Positions 1-10,550 are shown, counted from the first letter of the stretch. The stretch is DNA of 64,000 nt from Sacculina carcini (GCA_916048095.2 OU696570.1:9601816-9665815); one strand, 5' to 3'. A program made the numbers and translations. The notes: generated by a model not told the origin, from the letters alone.

Positions 1-307
1 TCACTAAATCATAATCATCAATCTGGAAAAATTTAGATGAACAGTCATCAATCCAATTATCTGATAATAGGATAATATCAAACATTATTGAACTGGAGAG
101 TAAGTATTTCAGTTTTTCAAAGTTTTGCTTCAGCGATCTTATATTGACTTGCAATATGGCCAACTCCAATGAGTTCTTCACAATGGTGGAAGGAATCTTG
201 TATGTGCATTGTTCATATATCTTTTTTTCACCGAGACCCAAATGTTGTGTGAAAAAATTACTTTCGGTCTCCAGTTCTATCCCCAGCTCATCATCCAAAT
301 AATTCAT
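1..307 (-). pseudogene. LINE C ORF2, N-terminal apurinic-type endonuclease, runs off the left edge
   Basis: An open frame starts at an ATG at 305-307 and stays open for 102 codons to the window edge. Residues about 57-100 read as the start of an exonuclease/endonuclease/phosphatase domain of a CR1/Jockey-type LINE: LAILQVNIRSLKQNFEKL, then FDIILLSDNWI. The Asn of the N-I-R-S motif is present. The usual catalytic Glu in the 'sETW' motif reads Asp (LSDNW). An in-frame stop near 353 lies upstream of the ATG. The ORF1-like fragment at 703-1170 lies just 5' on the same strand, as expected for a LINE. Whether the element beyond the edge is intact cannot be seen. Confidence 0.7.
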
Positions 308-702
308 ACTAATGATAAAAAAAAAGCAAACAATAATCCCAGGAATAAATATAGAAAACTAGACGGATGAATTACAATGAAAAAAAAATCAGTCTATAGA
401 GAAAAATAAAAAACACAAAATGAAAATTGCACGTATAGTTAGAACAAAAACAAGAGTTGCGATGTGGGTGCACAAACATTCCACCGGTCAGCGGCGAATA
501 GGTGAGTGAAGCGAAAAAAAGAACACATTTTAAAGTATATACAGACAATTGGCATACAATACGTAAACAACAATACAACTAGGTTAAGATTACAGGACGT
601 AAACAAACGCACGACAATACGACGTCAAGGCAACTGTGTACACTCACTGTGTGGCAGGTGTGACCTGTGTGAGGTGAGGTATATTGGTTGTAGCTAGTTG
701 AA
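308..702 (-). other. LINE C spacer between ORF1 and ORF2
   Basis: This stretch separates the ORF1 fragment from the ORF2 start on the minus strand. Short frames in it show no family motif. It probably is ORF1-ORF2 linker or degraded ORF1 3' sequence. Confidence 0.35.
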
Positions 703-1170
703 CTACCGTCTGTTTGACTGACTGAATCTGGTGTTGGGTCGGTTCACTTTGTTTGTCGTGGTTGTAACATTGCGGCTGACATTTTTCCACTCAGCCGTGC
801 GTTCTGCCTGACACAACTGAATAGAATCTGTTTCTTCGGTCATTGCTCCGGCTGGTCCAGTGTGGCGAAGGACATCATCCATTGATAATACCGTAATAGC
901 ACGGGCGTATTCAGTTACTCGAATTTTCACCAATCCAATGTCAGTCCATACCGCGTGAATTTTTCCAGCTCTTCTCATTTGCCTCAAGTCATACATCAGC
1001 TTGCTGTTTTTTCTCTTCAAATGATCGTTAACAAAAATGGGCCCAGAGCTATTTCCAGCGGCGTCCGCAGCCGCCTTCAAAACTGTCCGGGCCCTGTAAA
1101 ACTCATTTCGCTTTCTGAGTTTTTGGTGTGTAATTCCGAGACAAATATGTCGCGGAAAATAAATTGACAA
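703..1170 (-). pseudogene. LINE C ORF1 fragment, C-terminal part
   Basis: The 155-codon frame has no convincing ATG at its upstream end (the first codon is TTG and a TGA lies just upstream), so it is 5' truncated. The core reads VNDHLKRKNSKLMYDLRQ, then AGKIHAVWTDIGLVKIRV. This resembles the C-terminal region of many non-LTR ORF1 proteins ('nehLt..n..Ll..aR..kk.g.i..vWt..G.i.vr'). The last 50 residues are Thr/Asn-rich and look disordered. ORF1 proteins bind the LINE RNA and help retrotransposition. The position just 5' of the ORF2 start supports one element. Confidence 0.6.
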
Positions 1171-1179
1171 GAAATATCA

Positions 1180-1403
1180 CACAGCGCCATCTATAATTAG
1201 TCCACACACTTTTGTTAGCAGCGCTATCAACAGTTAGCAGTGCCATCTATATAAATTTTTTTTTTTAAATAATCAATTTTCAATAAAAATTATGTCGTTT
1301 ATGTGGCGCCATCTATAATTAGTAAGTCAACAACTGTAGCTAGGTTAGCAGCGCCATCTATATTGAACGGAGGCTTTAGTTAATTTTCGCCGCTAGGTGG
1401 CGG
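1180..1403. repeat. Cluster of GCGCCATCTAT motifs ending in CGCTAGGTGGCGG
   Basis: Four copies of (A/G)(C/T)GCCATCTAT lie at 1184-1194, 1240-1250, 1305-1315 and 1350-1361. Two of them belong to a 17-bp repeat GCGCCATCTATAATTAG (1184, 1305). Two follow GTTAGCAG (1233, 1344). CGCCGCTAGGTGGCGG follows at 1388-1403. Read on the other strand the motif is ATAGATGGCGC, close to the insect CTCF core. No gene is seen here. The cluster lies between LINE C and the gypsy relic. Confidence 0.6.
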
Positions 1404-1479
1404 TACATGTATTACTACTCGCTGACATTGGTGCCAAAAGTGATAGTGGATTTTTGGCAGCCATACATCGACTGGCGAG

Positions 1480-2704
1480 CGTTCATGTTGCGTTCAGTGC
1501 AAGCCGAATGTCGCTGCTCAAGTGCGAACCAAGTGCCAATGAACATGGACCGTTCCCTGCAGCGTGGCATCGTGTACAGGCAGCACTACACGCAACTACA
1601 GTAATGAAATTGTAAAGCTTGTGCTCATCAGAGGACTTGCCGACTGGTAAATGCGAAAGGAGTCCTAGAAACACCGTCGATTGACGAAAAAGCCTTAGTG
1701 AAATAGCGGCCCTGATTGACGGCGAAGAAACCGTGGCAGGGGTCATGAACAATCACAAATTAAGTTTAGCAGCCAACAACTACCGACGGTCACTCCGCAC
1801 AAAATATCCGAGAAAGAACGAGCCATAATCGGACAACCTGACGTAACAGTTACAGTGCGCAGCCAGAAAAATTACGTCTTGCATTGGAAATATTCGGATG
1901 AAACTAAGATCATTTGAAAAATGTATCAAGTGTTGGCGCAAGAAGCGTCCAAGCAGAGAGGGGAAAACGTAGGGTCGTGCCGACGTCATGGAAACCACGT
2001 GTTTCGTTAACGCTGCCATAACAAAAGGCGAGCACTTTCAAGTGGACGTCTGTGGGAAAATTCGTTCGTGAACACAGAAGCGATGAACACAAACATCCAC
2101 ACGACAAACACCGCCATTCCGCACCCAACACTCACAGTGGAAGCATCAGTGGACCATGCTGTGTACGCCCCGGCCAAGCTCCCGAGGCCACGGAATTACA
2201 CGATACCAATGACAGTAGTAGTCGACTCCGACGCACAAATTTAACCCATGGGGTAGTCACTCTTAAAGCGGTTGGGACTCAGTCAGTGTCGTCTACAAAA
2301 TAACAGCGGTCGCATACCGGTAGCAAATAACAAGCAGGTACCGATGATGGAAATGCTCTTTATCAAGCTCGCTGGCCTTACTCCAAAGAGACAACGGATA
2401 CGCGATACAGCTCAAACGTACTTAATATCCACCACGGACATACCTCAGTCGGGCAATGCTCATTCAATTGGGTATCATCGGTGCAGACTTCCCCAGAATT
2501 GGTATGGCAGACTGACAAACGACGGCGTCCAATCCAACGAGTGTAGCTAATAGCCAGTGTGGCCGACTGTGGATGTCCACAACGCACAGAACCACCATCC
2601 AGACTGGAAAAACCTTCCGCTGTCATCATCACTGGGCAACCCAGCAAAAAATGGAGAAATGGTTTTTCAAGCAATACGCTTCCTCAACTGTTGGATGTAA
2701 AACA
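1480..2704 (+). pseudogene. Degenerate Ty3/gypsy-like gag and protease region
   Basis: No long frame survives, but pieces in shifting frames follow the order of a gypsy-type gag-pol. Near 1600-1790 there is a gag-like stretch (IVKLVLIRGLADW, then a frame with SLSEIAALIDGEETVA). Near 1920-1960 a Cys-containing basic piece is seen. Near 2220 there is VDSDAQI, which resembles the aspartic protease site D-S-G-A-Q with Gly replaced. Near 2470-2500 there is LGIIGADF, the usual end of the protease. Several stops and frameshifts lie between. The RT continues at 3063-4056 after an inserted repeat. This is an old, dead copy. Confidence 0.6.
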
Positions 2705-3062
2705 CAATAATAAGACAACAAAACTATATATTAAAAGACAGGCGCGCGTGGGACATCGCCGTCACACACGCGCCTACAAAAGCGCACCACCCAACAACAA
2801 GGCCCGAACACGACTTCTCACACACACATCCTTGCATCTCAACACGACACCCGATCACCGCCGCGCGATACCAAAAACGCACCCTGCAAACGCAGCACTG
2901 TGTAAACGCTGCACTTTGCAAACACACACACACACACACTCACACACTCGCACACAAGCATACATACACATTGCGCAAAGCACCACACCAGAAAATACAA
3001 GAAGTACAAACCCACAAACACACACAACGAAAGCCTCTAAATACATCAACATTCAATGTGAA
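2705..3062 (+). repeat. Hairpin/CA-rich repeat, copy H1
   Basis: TTAAAAGACAGGCGCGCGTG starts a GC-rich inverted repeat (2741-2774), followed by CA-rich DNA with ACACAC runs at 2925-2945. The same head occurs on the minus strand at 19030-19075. The repeat lies between protease and RT sequences of the gypsy relic, so it inserted into it. See the LINE B 3'-end entries for a probable origin. Confidence 0.6.
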
Positions 3063-4056
3063 CCCACACCAAGCGGTGCCAATGATGACTGAAACGACCA
3101 TGGAGATCAAAATCAAAATCCGGTCGGGAGCTAAATCTGTAGTTACACGGCGACCTCCACACGTACCCGACCACTGACGTCAAGCGGTGGCCGAGCAGCT
3201 GCGCCGAGACAAATCATGGGGTGCCATAGAAAGAGTATCCCTCAACACACCCAGACGTGATCAATCAGTGCCGCTACTTCACTAAGGTGAACACAATGTG
3301 GTGTTCACCTCAAGCGGACTCAACACCGCGTCACGCAGTGGATCTATAACAATCAAAGAGGCACTGTGACCGAGAGACACACCACACCGTCCCGCCGGCA
3401 AAGCAGGCGATAGCCGTGCCGCCAAATACAGTAAAGACAATCACAGACAATGGAACGGGTACCATGCAATCCCGATACGAGGTACGAGACCATGCCATCC
3501 CGACATGATGACCACCACAAAACTACATTCATAACCGAGGAAAGTCGCTTCCGGTACTGCAGGGGCCCCACGGGATCCATCGCCTCTCAGGACGCATTTA
3601 CACAACAGTCCAACGCAGTTACCTTCAAGGTACGACCGAGTGTGTCGACGACGTGCTTCTATGAGATACTGACATCGAACAACAGTGTTGGAGCGTAATC
3701 TATAATTTAACATAGGTCGGCGCAAATTGAATCATCCCGAACCCTGCGAGGTGTCGATTCTCGACCAAAAAGGTGGATTTTGCCGTGCTCAGTATCACGA
3801 AAAACAAGATACAACCATTGCCAAAATAACTGGAGGATATCAAAACGATCCGACTAAGCAACAACTGACTACGCAACAACTGATATCCGAGCATGGTTTG
3901 GTCTAGTCAACCAAATATACCACTACGGCCAAACCTCAGCATTAATAGAGCCCTTCAAGCCGCTGCTAAGCCCAGCGAGTGTGGATAAGTGCGTTTAAAT
4001 GGAGTGCAGCTCTAGAGGAGGCATTCGAACGCTCAAATGTGGCTATTGTGAAAGAG
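3063..4056 (+). pseudogene. Degenerate Ty3/gypsy-like reverse transcriptase
   Basis: In mixed frames the sequence follows a gypsy RT from its N-terminal part to the RT-RNase H linker. Near 3190-3260 is the 'l..D...G.IE.V..n.P' region. Near 3430-3470 the frames give TVKTITD followed, one base shifted, by WNGYHAIPI. Near 3500-3560 is HHKTTFITEESRFRYCR. Near 3800-3960 is KITGGYQNDPTKQQL, then a frame resembling 'RaWFGLVNQ'. The sequence stops at GTGAAAGAG (4056), where the LINE D tail begins. RNase H and integrase are missing. An expected catalytic YxDD motif is not readable. Confidence 0.65.
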
Positions 4057-4267
4057 ATTGATTGATTGATTATTGAGTTATTTGGGTGCACCGGCCTCTA
4101 GGACCATATGGCACCCCCCAGTCTGTTGTTAACTAAATTAAACTAAAACTATGCAAATGAACGTAATGGAGCGATGAAATAAATAAGCGTGAGGGTGAAT
4201 GATATGAATATGAAAGTCAGAAGAATAAAAATCAATAAATAGTTTTAAAAGGCAAAAGCCGTAAAAA

Positions 4268-4558
4268 TTAAAAAATGCGGCCCTCAATGACCGCCGATGG
4301 CTCATGTCCCAAAACCTCGTCAATAGTCCTAACGGATCCAAGACAACGTTGACGCGCCTCTGAGAATGATGGACATTCCACCAGGATGTGTTGCACGGAG
4401 AGACGTGCATTACATGCGCTGCACGTAGGTTCAGGTTGTCCGAGTAGAAGATGGCGATGCGTGTCGTACGTTTGACCCACACGCAGACGACAGAGCGCCA
4501 CCTCCTCGGACCTCTTCCGGCGATAAGACCACATCCAATGTCCGATTTCGGGTTTCAC
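4268..4558 (-). pseudogene. LINE D ORF2 C-terminal zinc-knuckle domain
   Basis: The frame ends the ORF2 polyprotein. It contains CSACNARLSVQHILVEC, a C-x2-C-x7-H-x4-C knuckle typical of the C-terminus of Jockey/I-type ORF2 proteins, where it is thought to help nucleic-acid binding. GHWMWSYRRKR and CRLRVGQTYDTHRH precede it and match the usual 'lsRLRtGHt..t' lead-in. The frame is separated from the RNase H frame (4564-5166) by a stop or frameshift at 4559-4563. Confidence 0.75.
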
Positions 4559-4563
4559 TGCTT

Positions 4564-5166
4564 TTAGTTTGTTAGTACCACATTCGTCCCAGGAAAGCTG
4601 CCAGCGAGAACGGATAAAACGATGTATAATAGGATAAAAGTCGAATAAGGAATGGGAAAGTTAAAATAAAATGAATAAAAGTCTCGTTCAGCAGCTCTTT
4701 TTGCGGCTCTGTCAGCTCGCTCGTTGCCCAAAATACCAATATGGGCCGGAATCCAGCAGAACTTTACACGCTTGCCCTGGTGATGGATGATGTCAAGAGA
4801 GATAAAAATCCTCTGTTCAAGAGGATGTAAGGAGAAAGACGATAATGAAGTTAAAGCACTAAGAGAGTCAGATAAAACCAAAAACAATGAAAAAGAAGAT
4901 GAGCGAATAAAAACCAGGGCCAGCAGGATAGCGTGAAGTTCAGCCGTGTAAATGGAGGCGCTCGGTGGCAGCGTGCTCGAGCGGCACGTACCTCCACTTA
5001 CGAACGCACAACCCACACCACTGGCCGACTTAGATCCATCAGTGTACACGGCAGTATACCGCCCGTAAGAAAGAATTCGCTCCAGTGTGTTTGAGCGAAG
5101 CACACTGGGCACTGTATGGTGTTTCGGCAGAGCTGCTAGCGAGACGTCAACCTCGGGTGTGACCAA
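4564..5166 (-). pseudogene. LINE D ORF2 RNase H domain
   Basis: A type I RNase H fold is clear. YTDGSKSASGVGCAF holds the first Asp, IYTAELHAILLAL the Glu and LVLSDSLSAL the second Asp. WIPAHIGILGNERADRAAKR follows, with the His and last Asp. All four acidic residues are kept, so this domain looks intact although the polyprotein is broken. RNase H removes the RNA template strand after first-strand synthesis. It is found in I, R1, LOA and related LINE groups but not in CR1 or L2, so it helps place LINE D. The 3' 40 residues drift out of homology. Confidence 0.85.
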
Positions 5167-5769
5167 TTACCAGGGTGACTCCGCCGTGTATTCTTGTTTG
5201 AGGACGTCGTTAGCACCCATCCCGCATGACTCCAGCAGTGCCTTCATTTTGCTGCAAAACAGCACAGAACAATGAGGTCCTTGAAGGTGCAGCTGCTCGG
5301 GCACATGCTGGGAAAATACCACGTCATACGCAGGGTTTTCATGGGAGCTTGCCAGCTTGCAAGAATAACGCATGTCCAGCTCTTGACGACGGAGCGCCAG
5401 CGGAGCTTCATCAGCCTCAACAAGGCGGCTGACGATTGGCAAAGTGCGAAACGCGCCGGTGGCAATGCGTATCCCTGCGTGGTGTACGCCATTCAACCGG
5501 CTTCTTGCTGACTCCGAAGCTAGATCATATACGATGCTTGCGTAATCGAGACGCGACCTGACTAACGAGCGGTACAGAAGGAGAAGGGACTGTCGACCTG
5601 ATCCATACCGCATGCGGGAAACAGTTTTCAGCACATTCAGTGCCTTTAGACATGTGGTTCTCAGCTGTGAAATATGGTCGGTGTAGGTCAAGCGCGAGTC
5701 CAACGTGACCCCTAAAAACCGAACCGTGCGTTGGAATGAGACAGCACTGCCGTACAATTCCACTTCCAT
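5167..5769 (-). pseudogene. LINE D ORF2 reverse transcriptase thumb and linker
   Basis: The frame begins after the RT palm and contains the usual 'fLGv.lD..Lt...Hi' motif (VRFLGVTLDSRLTYTDHI). It continues with LKALNVLKTVSRMRYGSG, the 'LL.LYRslVRSRLDYAS..Y' segment and the APLALRRQELDMRYSCKLA helix. These are the standard thumb and connection motifs in I/Jockey-type ORF2. The palm (5882-6394) lies just 5' in another frame and RNase H follows 3'. The gap 5770-5881 holds a frameshift. Confidence 0.8.
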
Positions 5770-5881
5770 GTCAGGGCAGGCACCTCGACGGCGGCCGAAG
5801 TGTACACCGACCGTTTTGGACGTCGAGAAGCGGAAGCCGTTACGCGTTAGTTAGCCGTTACGCGTTAAGTCTCTATTTTAT

Positions 5882-6394
5882 TCACCGCCAGATGCAGTTG
5901 ACGCTGCACAGCAGCAGTGCTGCGGGAAGAACACGGCGAACGAATACGGCGAAGTCGTACACAAATAGAGACCGTCCAATCGAGGGAGGCAAATGATTGT
6001 CAATGTCGTTGATCATTATGGCAAAAAGGGCCACGCTGAGCACACTACCCTGTGGAACGCCTTCTGCCTGATCGAACGGACGAGACAGGGAGTTCCCCAC
6101 ACGCACACAGATTGTGCGGTGCAAAAAGAAATTGTGTACGAACCTCCCCATGTTGCCACTGACACCACAACGATGCAGTTTGCGAAGAATACCATGTCGC
6201 CATGTGGTGTCACATGCCTTTTCGATGTCAAAGAATATCGCCCCGACGTGGTGACCTCGCGCGAAACTTTCACGTACGCGAGAGTCAATGGTCACCAAGT
6301 GGTCTAAGGTTGAGCGACCCTGGCGAAATCCGCACTGAGCATCATTGAACAGCCGACCGCGTTCCAGATACCATACCAGCCGTCTGTAAACCAT
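5882..6394 (-). pseudogene. LINE D ORF2 reverse transcriptase palm, active site lost
   Basis: Finger and palm motifs are readable: CGFRQGRSTLDHLVTI, then GAIFFDIEKACDTTWRHGIL with the first catalytic Asp, then EGVPQGSVLSVALFAIMIND. The expected F-A-D-D box reads FVYDFAVF, so the paired catalytic Asp residues are lost. KACDTTW, where 'KAFDtvW' is usual, is another substitution. The frame begins in the middle of the fingers. The upstream part lies in 6342-7661, which overlaps it slightly in a different frame. The product could not be an active polymerase. Confidence 0.85.
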
Positions 6395-7661
6395 TTTCTA
6401 AAACAGCTTGCAGACTGGAGGTCAGCGATTTCGGGCGATAGTCAGACAGGTGATCGCCCAATTTGCCCTGTTTCGTGATGGGTATCACGATGGCCCGTCG
6501 CCAGGAGGCTGGAAACTGCCCACCACTCCACAGATCATTGAAGACCTGCAGCAGGGTAGACAGCACAGCCGGCGACATGTGTTTCAGCATGAGGTTGTGA
6601 ACCTCATCAGGGCCATCAGCCACATCGCGAAGCGATCGCAAGGCTGTTTTCAGCTCAGATGCAGAAAAATCGCTGTTGATTGGCAACTGACAGATGGTGG
6701 AGAAATCAACGTGTGATCGATCGCACTGCTGTTTGATCGCCGCAAAATCAGGGTCGTCTACGTTTGCACGACAGCGCTCCGCTAAATATCGGCCAATTTC
6801 GTCAGCAACATGCTCCGGATATATCACGTCCACGCCACTGATCTTCAGAGAAGGCAGAGGAGTGGCACGGTACTTTCCAGAGATGCGCTTTATACGGTCC
6901 CATATGGTGGATATAGGACAATGCCAACTAATGCTGGACACATAGGACACCCACGAGGCCCGCTTCGCCTCGCGAAAGGTCCATCGAGCTTGTGTGCGAG
7001 CGTGGCGAAAGCAAAGCATGTTTGCCACCGTGCTATTGCGCCGGAAGCGACCCCAGCAACGACATCGCTCTCGCAACGCCGCAGAACACGCGCCTGTCCA
7101 CCAAATACCAGGACGCCGCCGGGGACGCGATGCCGTACGCGGTATGCTCTGTTTGGCACAGGTGACAATGGCCTCAGTAAAATCTTCGACGCTGGGTCGA
7201 AGTGTGGAGTTGCCCATGGCTTCCAGTGTCAAGCAATCATAGCGGACCCAATCAGCTCGTTTGAAATTCCATCTCGGTGGTCGTGTTCCCAACCTAGGTA
7301 CCTCATTGAGACAGATCCATATAGGGAAGTGGTCACTCCCATACAGACTGTTCTCAACGGTCCAGCTCGTGGGTGCATGTAGACTGGGACTGCACAGACT
7401 GAGGTCCAGAGCGGACATGCTTCCCGATGGCATGGTGCAATGCGTATATGTGCCTGTGTTTAAAATACCTATGTCTAAAACAGTTAAAATATCCTTCATA
7501 ATAAAACCGCGGCTGCAATATGCATCACAACCACAAAAAGGGTTGTGAGAATTAAAATCGCCGAACACATAAAAAGGGGGTGAAAGTGAACTGATTAAAA
7601 ACTCGACGTCAGCCCTTGGGAACGGGCGACCAGGCGGCAGGTACAATGAGCACACACTCAC
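6342..7661 (-). pseudogene. LINE D ORF2, endonuclease C-terminal half and RT N-terminal domain
   Basis: A 439-codon frame. Residues about 1-140 are the second half of the EEP endonuclease: SLYLPPG, FYVFGDFNSHNPFCG with the Asp and Asn of GDFN, LDLSLCSP, and GSDHFPIWI with the final S-D-H triad. Residues about 140-400 are the linker and RT start, ending ASWRRAIVIPITKQGKLG and YRPKSLTSSLQ. The catalytic endonuclease residues in this half look intact. The first half lies just 5' in another frame (7662-7960), so a frameshift separates them near 7665. The start codon of this frame is therefore not a true start. Confidence 0.85.
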
Positions 7662-7960
7662 CTACCTACCACCGAGCCAGCACCGAACCGCAACCACCTG
7701 CAAATCTGACTGAATATGCAGGCGGCGACAGGGTACACTGTTGCGAACAGCCGGCATAACCCCGCCATGGGCTATAGTCGAGCTGGCATTATCATATCTA
7801 AAAACATTAAAATCCTTAATACTAAAATACGAAGAAGTTAAAAGCTTAGTCTCCTGTATTGCTAAAATCGATGGTTGTCGGGAGTGTAAAATATGCAGTA
7901 AATCATTAAAATTCGGTCTAATACCTATAATATTCTATTGTAAAATGGACATAAAAATAA
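7662..7960 (-). pseudogene. LINE D ORF2, endonuclease N-terminal half
   Basis: The minus-strand frame just upstream of 7661 reads IRPNFNDLLHILHSRQPS, then LAIQETKL, then GGVMPAVRNSV. It holds the catalytic Asn and the Glu of QETK. A likely ORF2 start is a Met codon near 7945, about 80 bases 3' of the ORF1 end. A short GTAGGTAGGTG duplication near 7665 coincides with the frame change into the 6342-7661 frame. Confidence 0.7.
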
Positions 7961-8041
7961 TTATAATAGAATAAAATACAAATAAATACTCCCGTTAAAA
8001 AGGCACATATACACTAAGAACCAGGTAGCACAGGTACCTAA

Positions 8042-8796
8042 TCGCATCGCTTGGCCGACCGTCCTCTCTCCGTGTCAGGTGGGGATCCACTTGGAGAGGC
8101 CGAGAGCTTCCGCTTAGAGGAACTCTCCACCCCCATGGCATTGGTGGGAGTCGCTCCGTCGTGTGCGGAAAGCGGTGCGCTAGCAACCGCAGAGCGCGGA
8201 GATGCAGGGACCGCGCTCGCGGACCGTAGATTATGTTTGACGGCTGTCAGCCTCAGGTACGACCAGCTTGAGACCCATTCGTCCAGCCAGCTTGAGAATG
8301 TCGACAACTGTCAGCTTTTCGAGAAACGAGTCGACAGGATTTGGAGGTTGAGCTGACAGTTTGACCGTGCCGGCAAAGGACGGTCCGGACGGTGGGTGCT
8401 CACCCAACGCTTATTTTCGCCCGTACCTACGCGATAACGGAACGTAGTTGCCTTTATCGCGCGGGCTGCTGCCGTCTCAGTGCCGTATTTAACCATCAAG
8501 GATCCATCACGTTGTCTGTTGGTCTCGACAGGCACGTCGCCAATGTTTTTGAAACCGTCCATGCGACGGAACGGGTTCAATGAAGACAGTTTTATTTTCT
8601 CATCGGTGCTGGGAAACATCAACAGCATCGGAGTCGGAGCAACACGAGTGTCGTCCCGGTCGTGTCTCAATGTACGACCACCTTTCGTCGGCCGTGGCCG
8701 ATCGCCCGATGGACAACCAGAAGTTGGGGTGGTTGTAGGTTTTGACGCCATGAATTGTTTGTTTGTCTCTGCGCGCACGACCACCCACCTCTGCAC
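8042..8796 (-). pseudogene. LINE D ORF1, gag-like protein
   Basis: Two frames in the same phase are separated by a TGA at 8308-8310. The upstream part has NPFRRMDGFKNIGDVPV, then RQRDGSLMVKYGTETAA, then FRYRVGTGENKRW. This resembles the RNA-binding gag-like domain of I-type LINEs ('sPf...kg...i.g.pk.v.rlr.Gdllve...'). The downstream part is Ser/Ala/Pro-rich and ends basic (RGRSAKRCD). Reading a different phase from the TGA gives LTVVDILKLAGRMGLKLV, so a frameshift may explain the stop. The zinc knuckles usual in this family are not seen. Confidence 0.6.
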
Positions 8797-9243
8797 GGGG
8801 CCCTACTGGGGGGGCGGACAGAGCCAGCATGGGATGCCACGCCAGTGGTGGTGTGCGCTGTACGGGCACCGAATACCCCTGTGCTCGCTGCGAGCTCCGC
8901 CCGGTACGACCCCGCGGGAGCTACAGCGCCGGGCCCAGACAAGTGACCCCCACCGGTCCATCTGGACTCGGCAGCTGCAGCCCCACTGCAAGCGGCGTAC
9001 ACTGCACCGGGCGGGACCCCCTCGAGCACCAGGCACCTCACCCTTGACCCTCTTGAGCCCTATCCGGCCACCCGCGCCGGCGTCGGACCGTTCTCTCCAC
9101 TGTCGAGGAGCCAAACAGCGGCCCCGTTGGGGTTCGACACGCAGGCCAAAGACGAGTGTTGCGTCACGCCACCACTATACCCCGGGTGACCTGACACTCA
9201 GCGGCCAGGATCCTGTTTGCCGATCCGACGGGGGAGGGTTTCC

Positions 9244-9437
9244 AGATGGCCGTTGGCTGCTAAACAGCTCATCCGCCCTTTGACAGGTCTTGTTTTTCTT
9301 CCTGCTGGGTGTCTGGCCACCCTCCTCACTGGCATAGACCAGTGGGGGGGGGGCCGATAATTCGCCGACATTCCGACCATACGGCTGGTTGTGCCGGGTT
9401 ACATGTTACCAGTAGCAGGCCGAAACCTGACCAGACA
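9244..9437 (+). repeat. Dispersed repeat with CACTGG/CCAGTG hairpin, copy 1
   Basis: About 190 bp from AGATGGCCGTTGGCT to CCAGACA matches 61789-61980 with indels. Both copies hold CCACCCTCCTCACTGG, a 6-base loop, then CCAGTGGGGG. Both start at the same base, which argues for a discrete element boundary. In this copy it lies at the 5' end of LINE D, so it could also be LINE D 5' sequence. Confidence 0.6.
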
Positions 9438-9540
9438 TGTCTGCCTTTAGTCGCATTTTACGACACGCGGCAGCTACGGCGGCAGAATTCTAACCCCCCT
9501 ACCGCAGGGGGTTTGCACCGCAGGGGCTACCAGAGCGGTT

Positions 9541-9890
9541 TGCACATCTACCGGAGCCAAAGAACATAATCCACAAGGGAGAGTGTTCCTCACCAACGAT
9601 GGAGATGCCAAAGTGCGCGGATCAAGGGCCACCATCGCCAACTCCATCGCAACAGGAGGCAGTCACGCCGCCGACGGATGACATCGCGTCCAGTCAACCA
9701 CCGACCGAAGCACTCGCGCCGGACGAGTCGAGTCAAACAGAGAGAATCCCAGAGAGTCATACCGAGTTACCTCCACCAGCAGCGTCACGACCGCGCAGAA
9801 ACCGACGCCCTCCTGCCTACCTGCAGGACTATGTCACCGGCGTGAAGTTTCGGGGTCGAAACTGGGGGGGGGGGGGGGGGGGGGGGGAGA
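9541..9890 (+). pseudogene. Ty3/gypsy-like polyprotein C-terminus
   Basis: The frame open from before the ATG at 9599 is Pro/Ser/Thr/Glu-rich and ends with SRPRRNRRPPAYLQDYV. This is the typical tail of gypsy-type pol after the integrase ('RPrR.r.pP.rl.dyv'). It runs into the G24 polypurine tract. It has the same strand as the gypsy relic at 1480-4056 and lies on the other side of LINE D, so it may be the same element. The RNase H and integrase between them are missing, however. Confidence 0.65.
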
Positions 9891-9892
9891 AA
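9864..9892 (+). promoter_or_regulatory. Polypurine tract, G24 followed by AGAAA
   Basis: A run of 24 G then AGAAA directly precedes TGCATTCGG. In LTR elements such a tract primes plus-strand synthesis and sits immediately 5' of the 3' LTR. The G run is unusually long and may be a replication-slippage expansion or an assembly artefact. Confidence 0.5.
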
Positions 9893-10125
9893 TGCATTCG
9901 GTAGGCGTGGGGCGTGGACAGTCACCACTCGTGAACCTGAACTTGAACCGACGCGATCTCTAGCGGCCGCTCAGTCAGTTGTGGGTAAAGACGCTGTTTG
10001 CACACAGTCGTGTTCGTACATACCACGTAAGTGTATTACTGTATATCATTGTGATATGTGACGCGTAGTGTGTTGATGTTGATGTAATCAAGGCGTATTT
10101 ATTTATCGAGTGGTGATCAATTATA
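9893..10125 (+). mobile_element. Possible 3' LTR remnant of the gypsy-like element
   Basis: The segment begins TG right after the polypurine tract, as an LTR should, and contains no frame. No second copy is seen near 1400, so the LTR call cannot be confirmed. LINE A copy 1 is inserted at 10126. The LTR may resume at 12276. Confidence 0.35.
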
Positions 10126-10550
10126 TTATTATTATTATTATTATTAATTACAGGCAAATCCAGTAGCATGGGAAGAGTGCAAGCACTATTACCACCCTAA
10201 GGTGGCCCCATGTACCGGAAGCGCCCAAAAGATTCAGAGAGAAAGAGAGTTCGAAGAGAAAAAAGTCTAGAAAGAGAGTTGGAAAGAAAATAATATATAA
10301 ATAACAATAAATAATAAACCATCATCCGATAACAATCCATAATGTCACTCCGCCCACGTTCCTCAATAAATAATATAATAATAACAATAAATATGTGATT
10401 CATTAAAAAAACAGCCATCAATAAATAAGAATAAATATTAATAAATAAGTAATAAATAACAATCAAGAACAATACATATGATTCAAAAAAGAAACATCCA
10501 ACAATAAATATAAATATGATTCAATAAGTAACAACAACACAAATAGATAT

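Larger units (their letters stand above)
4057..9540 (-). mobile_element. LINE D, nearly full-length I-type non-LTR retrotransposon with RNase H
   Basis: The minus strand carries, 5' to 3', an ORF1 (8042-8796), endonuclease (about 7960-7300), reverse transcriptase (about 6720-5300), RNase H (5166-4660) and a C-terminal zinc knuckle (4558-4268). The 3' end has a short (CAAT)n-type tail (ATTGATTGATTG on the plus strand, 4057-4077) abutting gypsy RT. The RNase H domain and gag-like ORF1 fit the I group. Several frameshifts and a lost RT active site show it is dead. The 5' boundary is uncertain: I place it near 9540, where gypsy sequence resumes. The segment 9244-9437 recurs elsewhere and may be a separate insertion. 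Confidence 0.75.

Noticed and set aside
3430..3460. Integrase motif TDNGTG in the gypsy relic
   Set aside because: In the neighbouring frame the same bases read WNGYHAIP, which fits the RT order with the later HHKTTFIT and FGLVNQ-like pieces. The integrase reading is a frame artefact.
8480..9283. 267-codon plus-strand frame
   Set aside because: It is antisense to LINE D ORF1 and its GC-rich leader, and has no recognisable domain.
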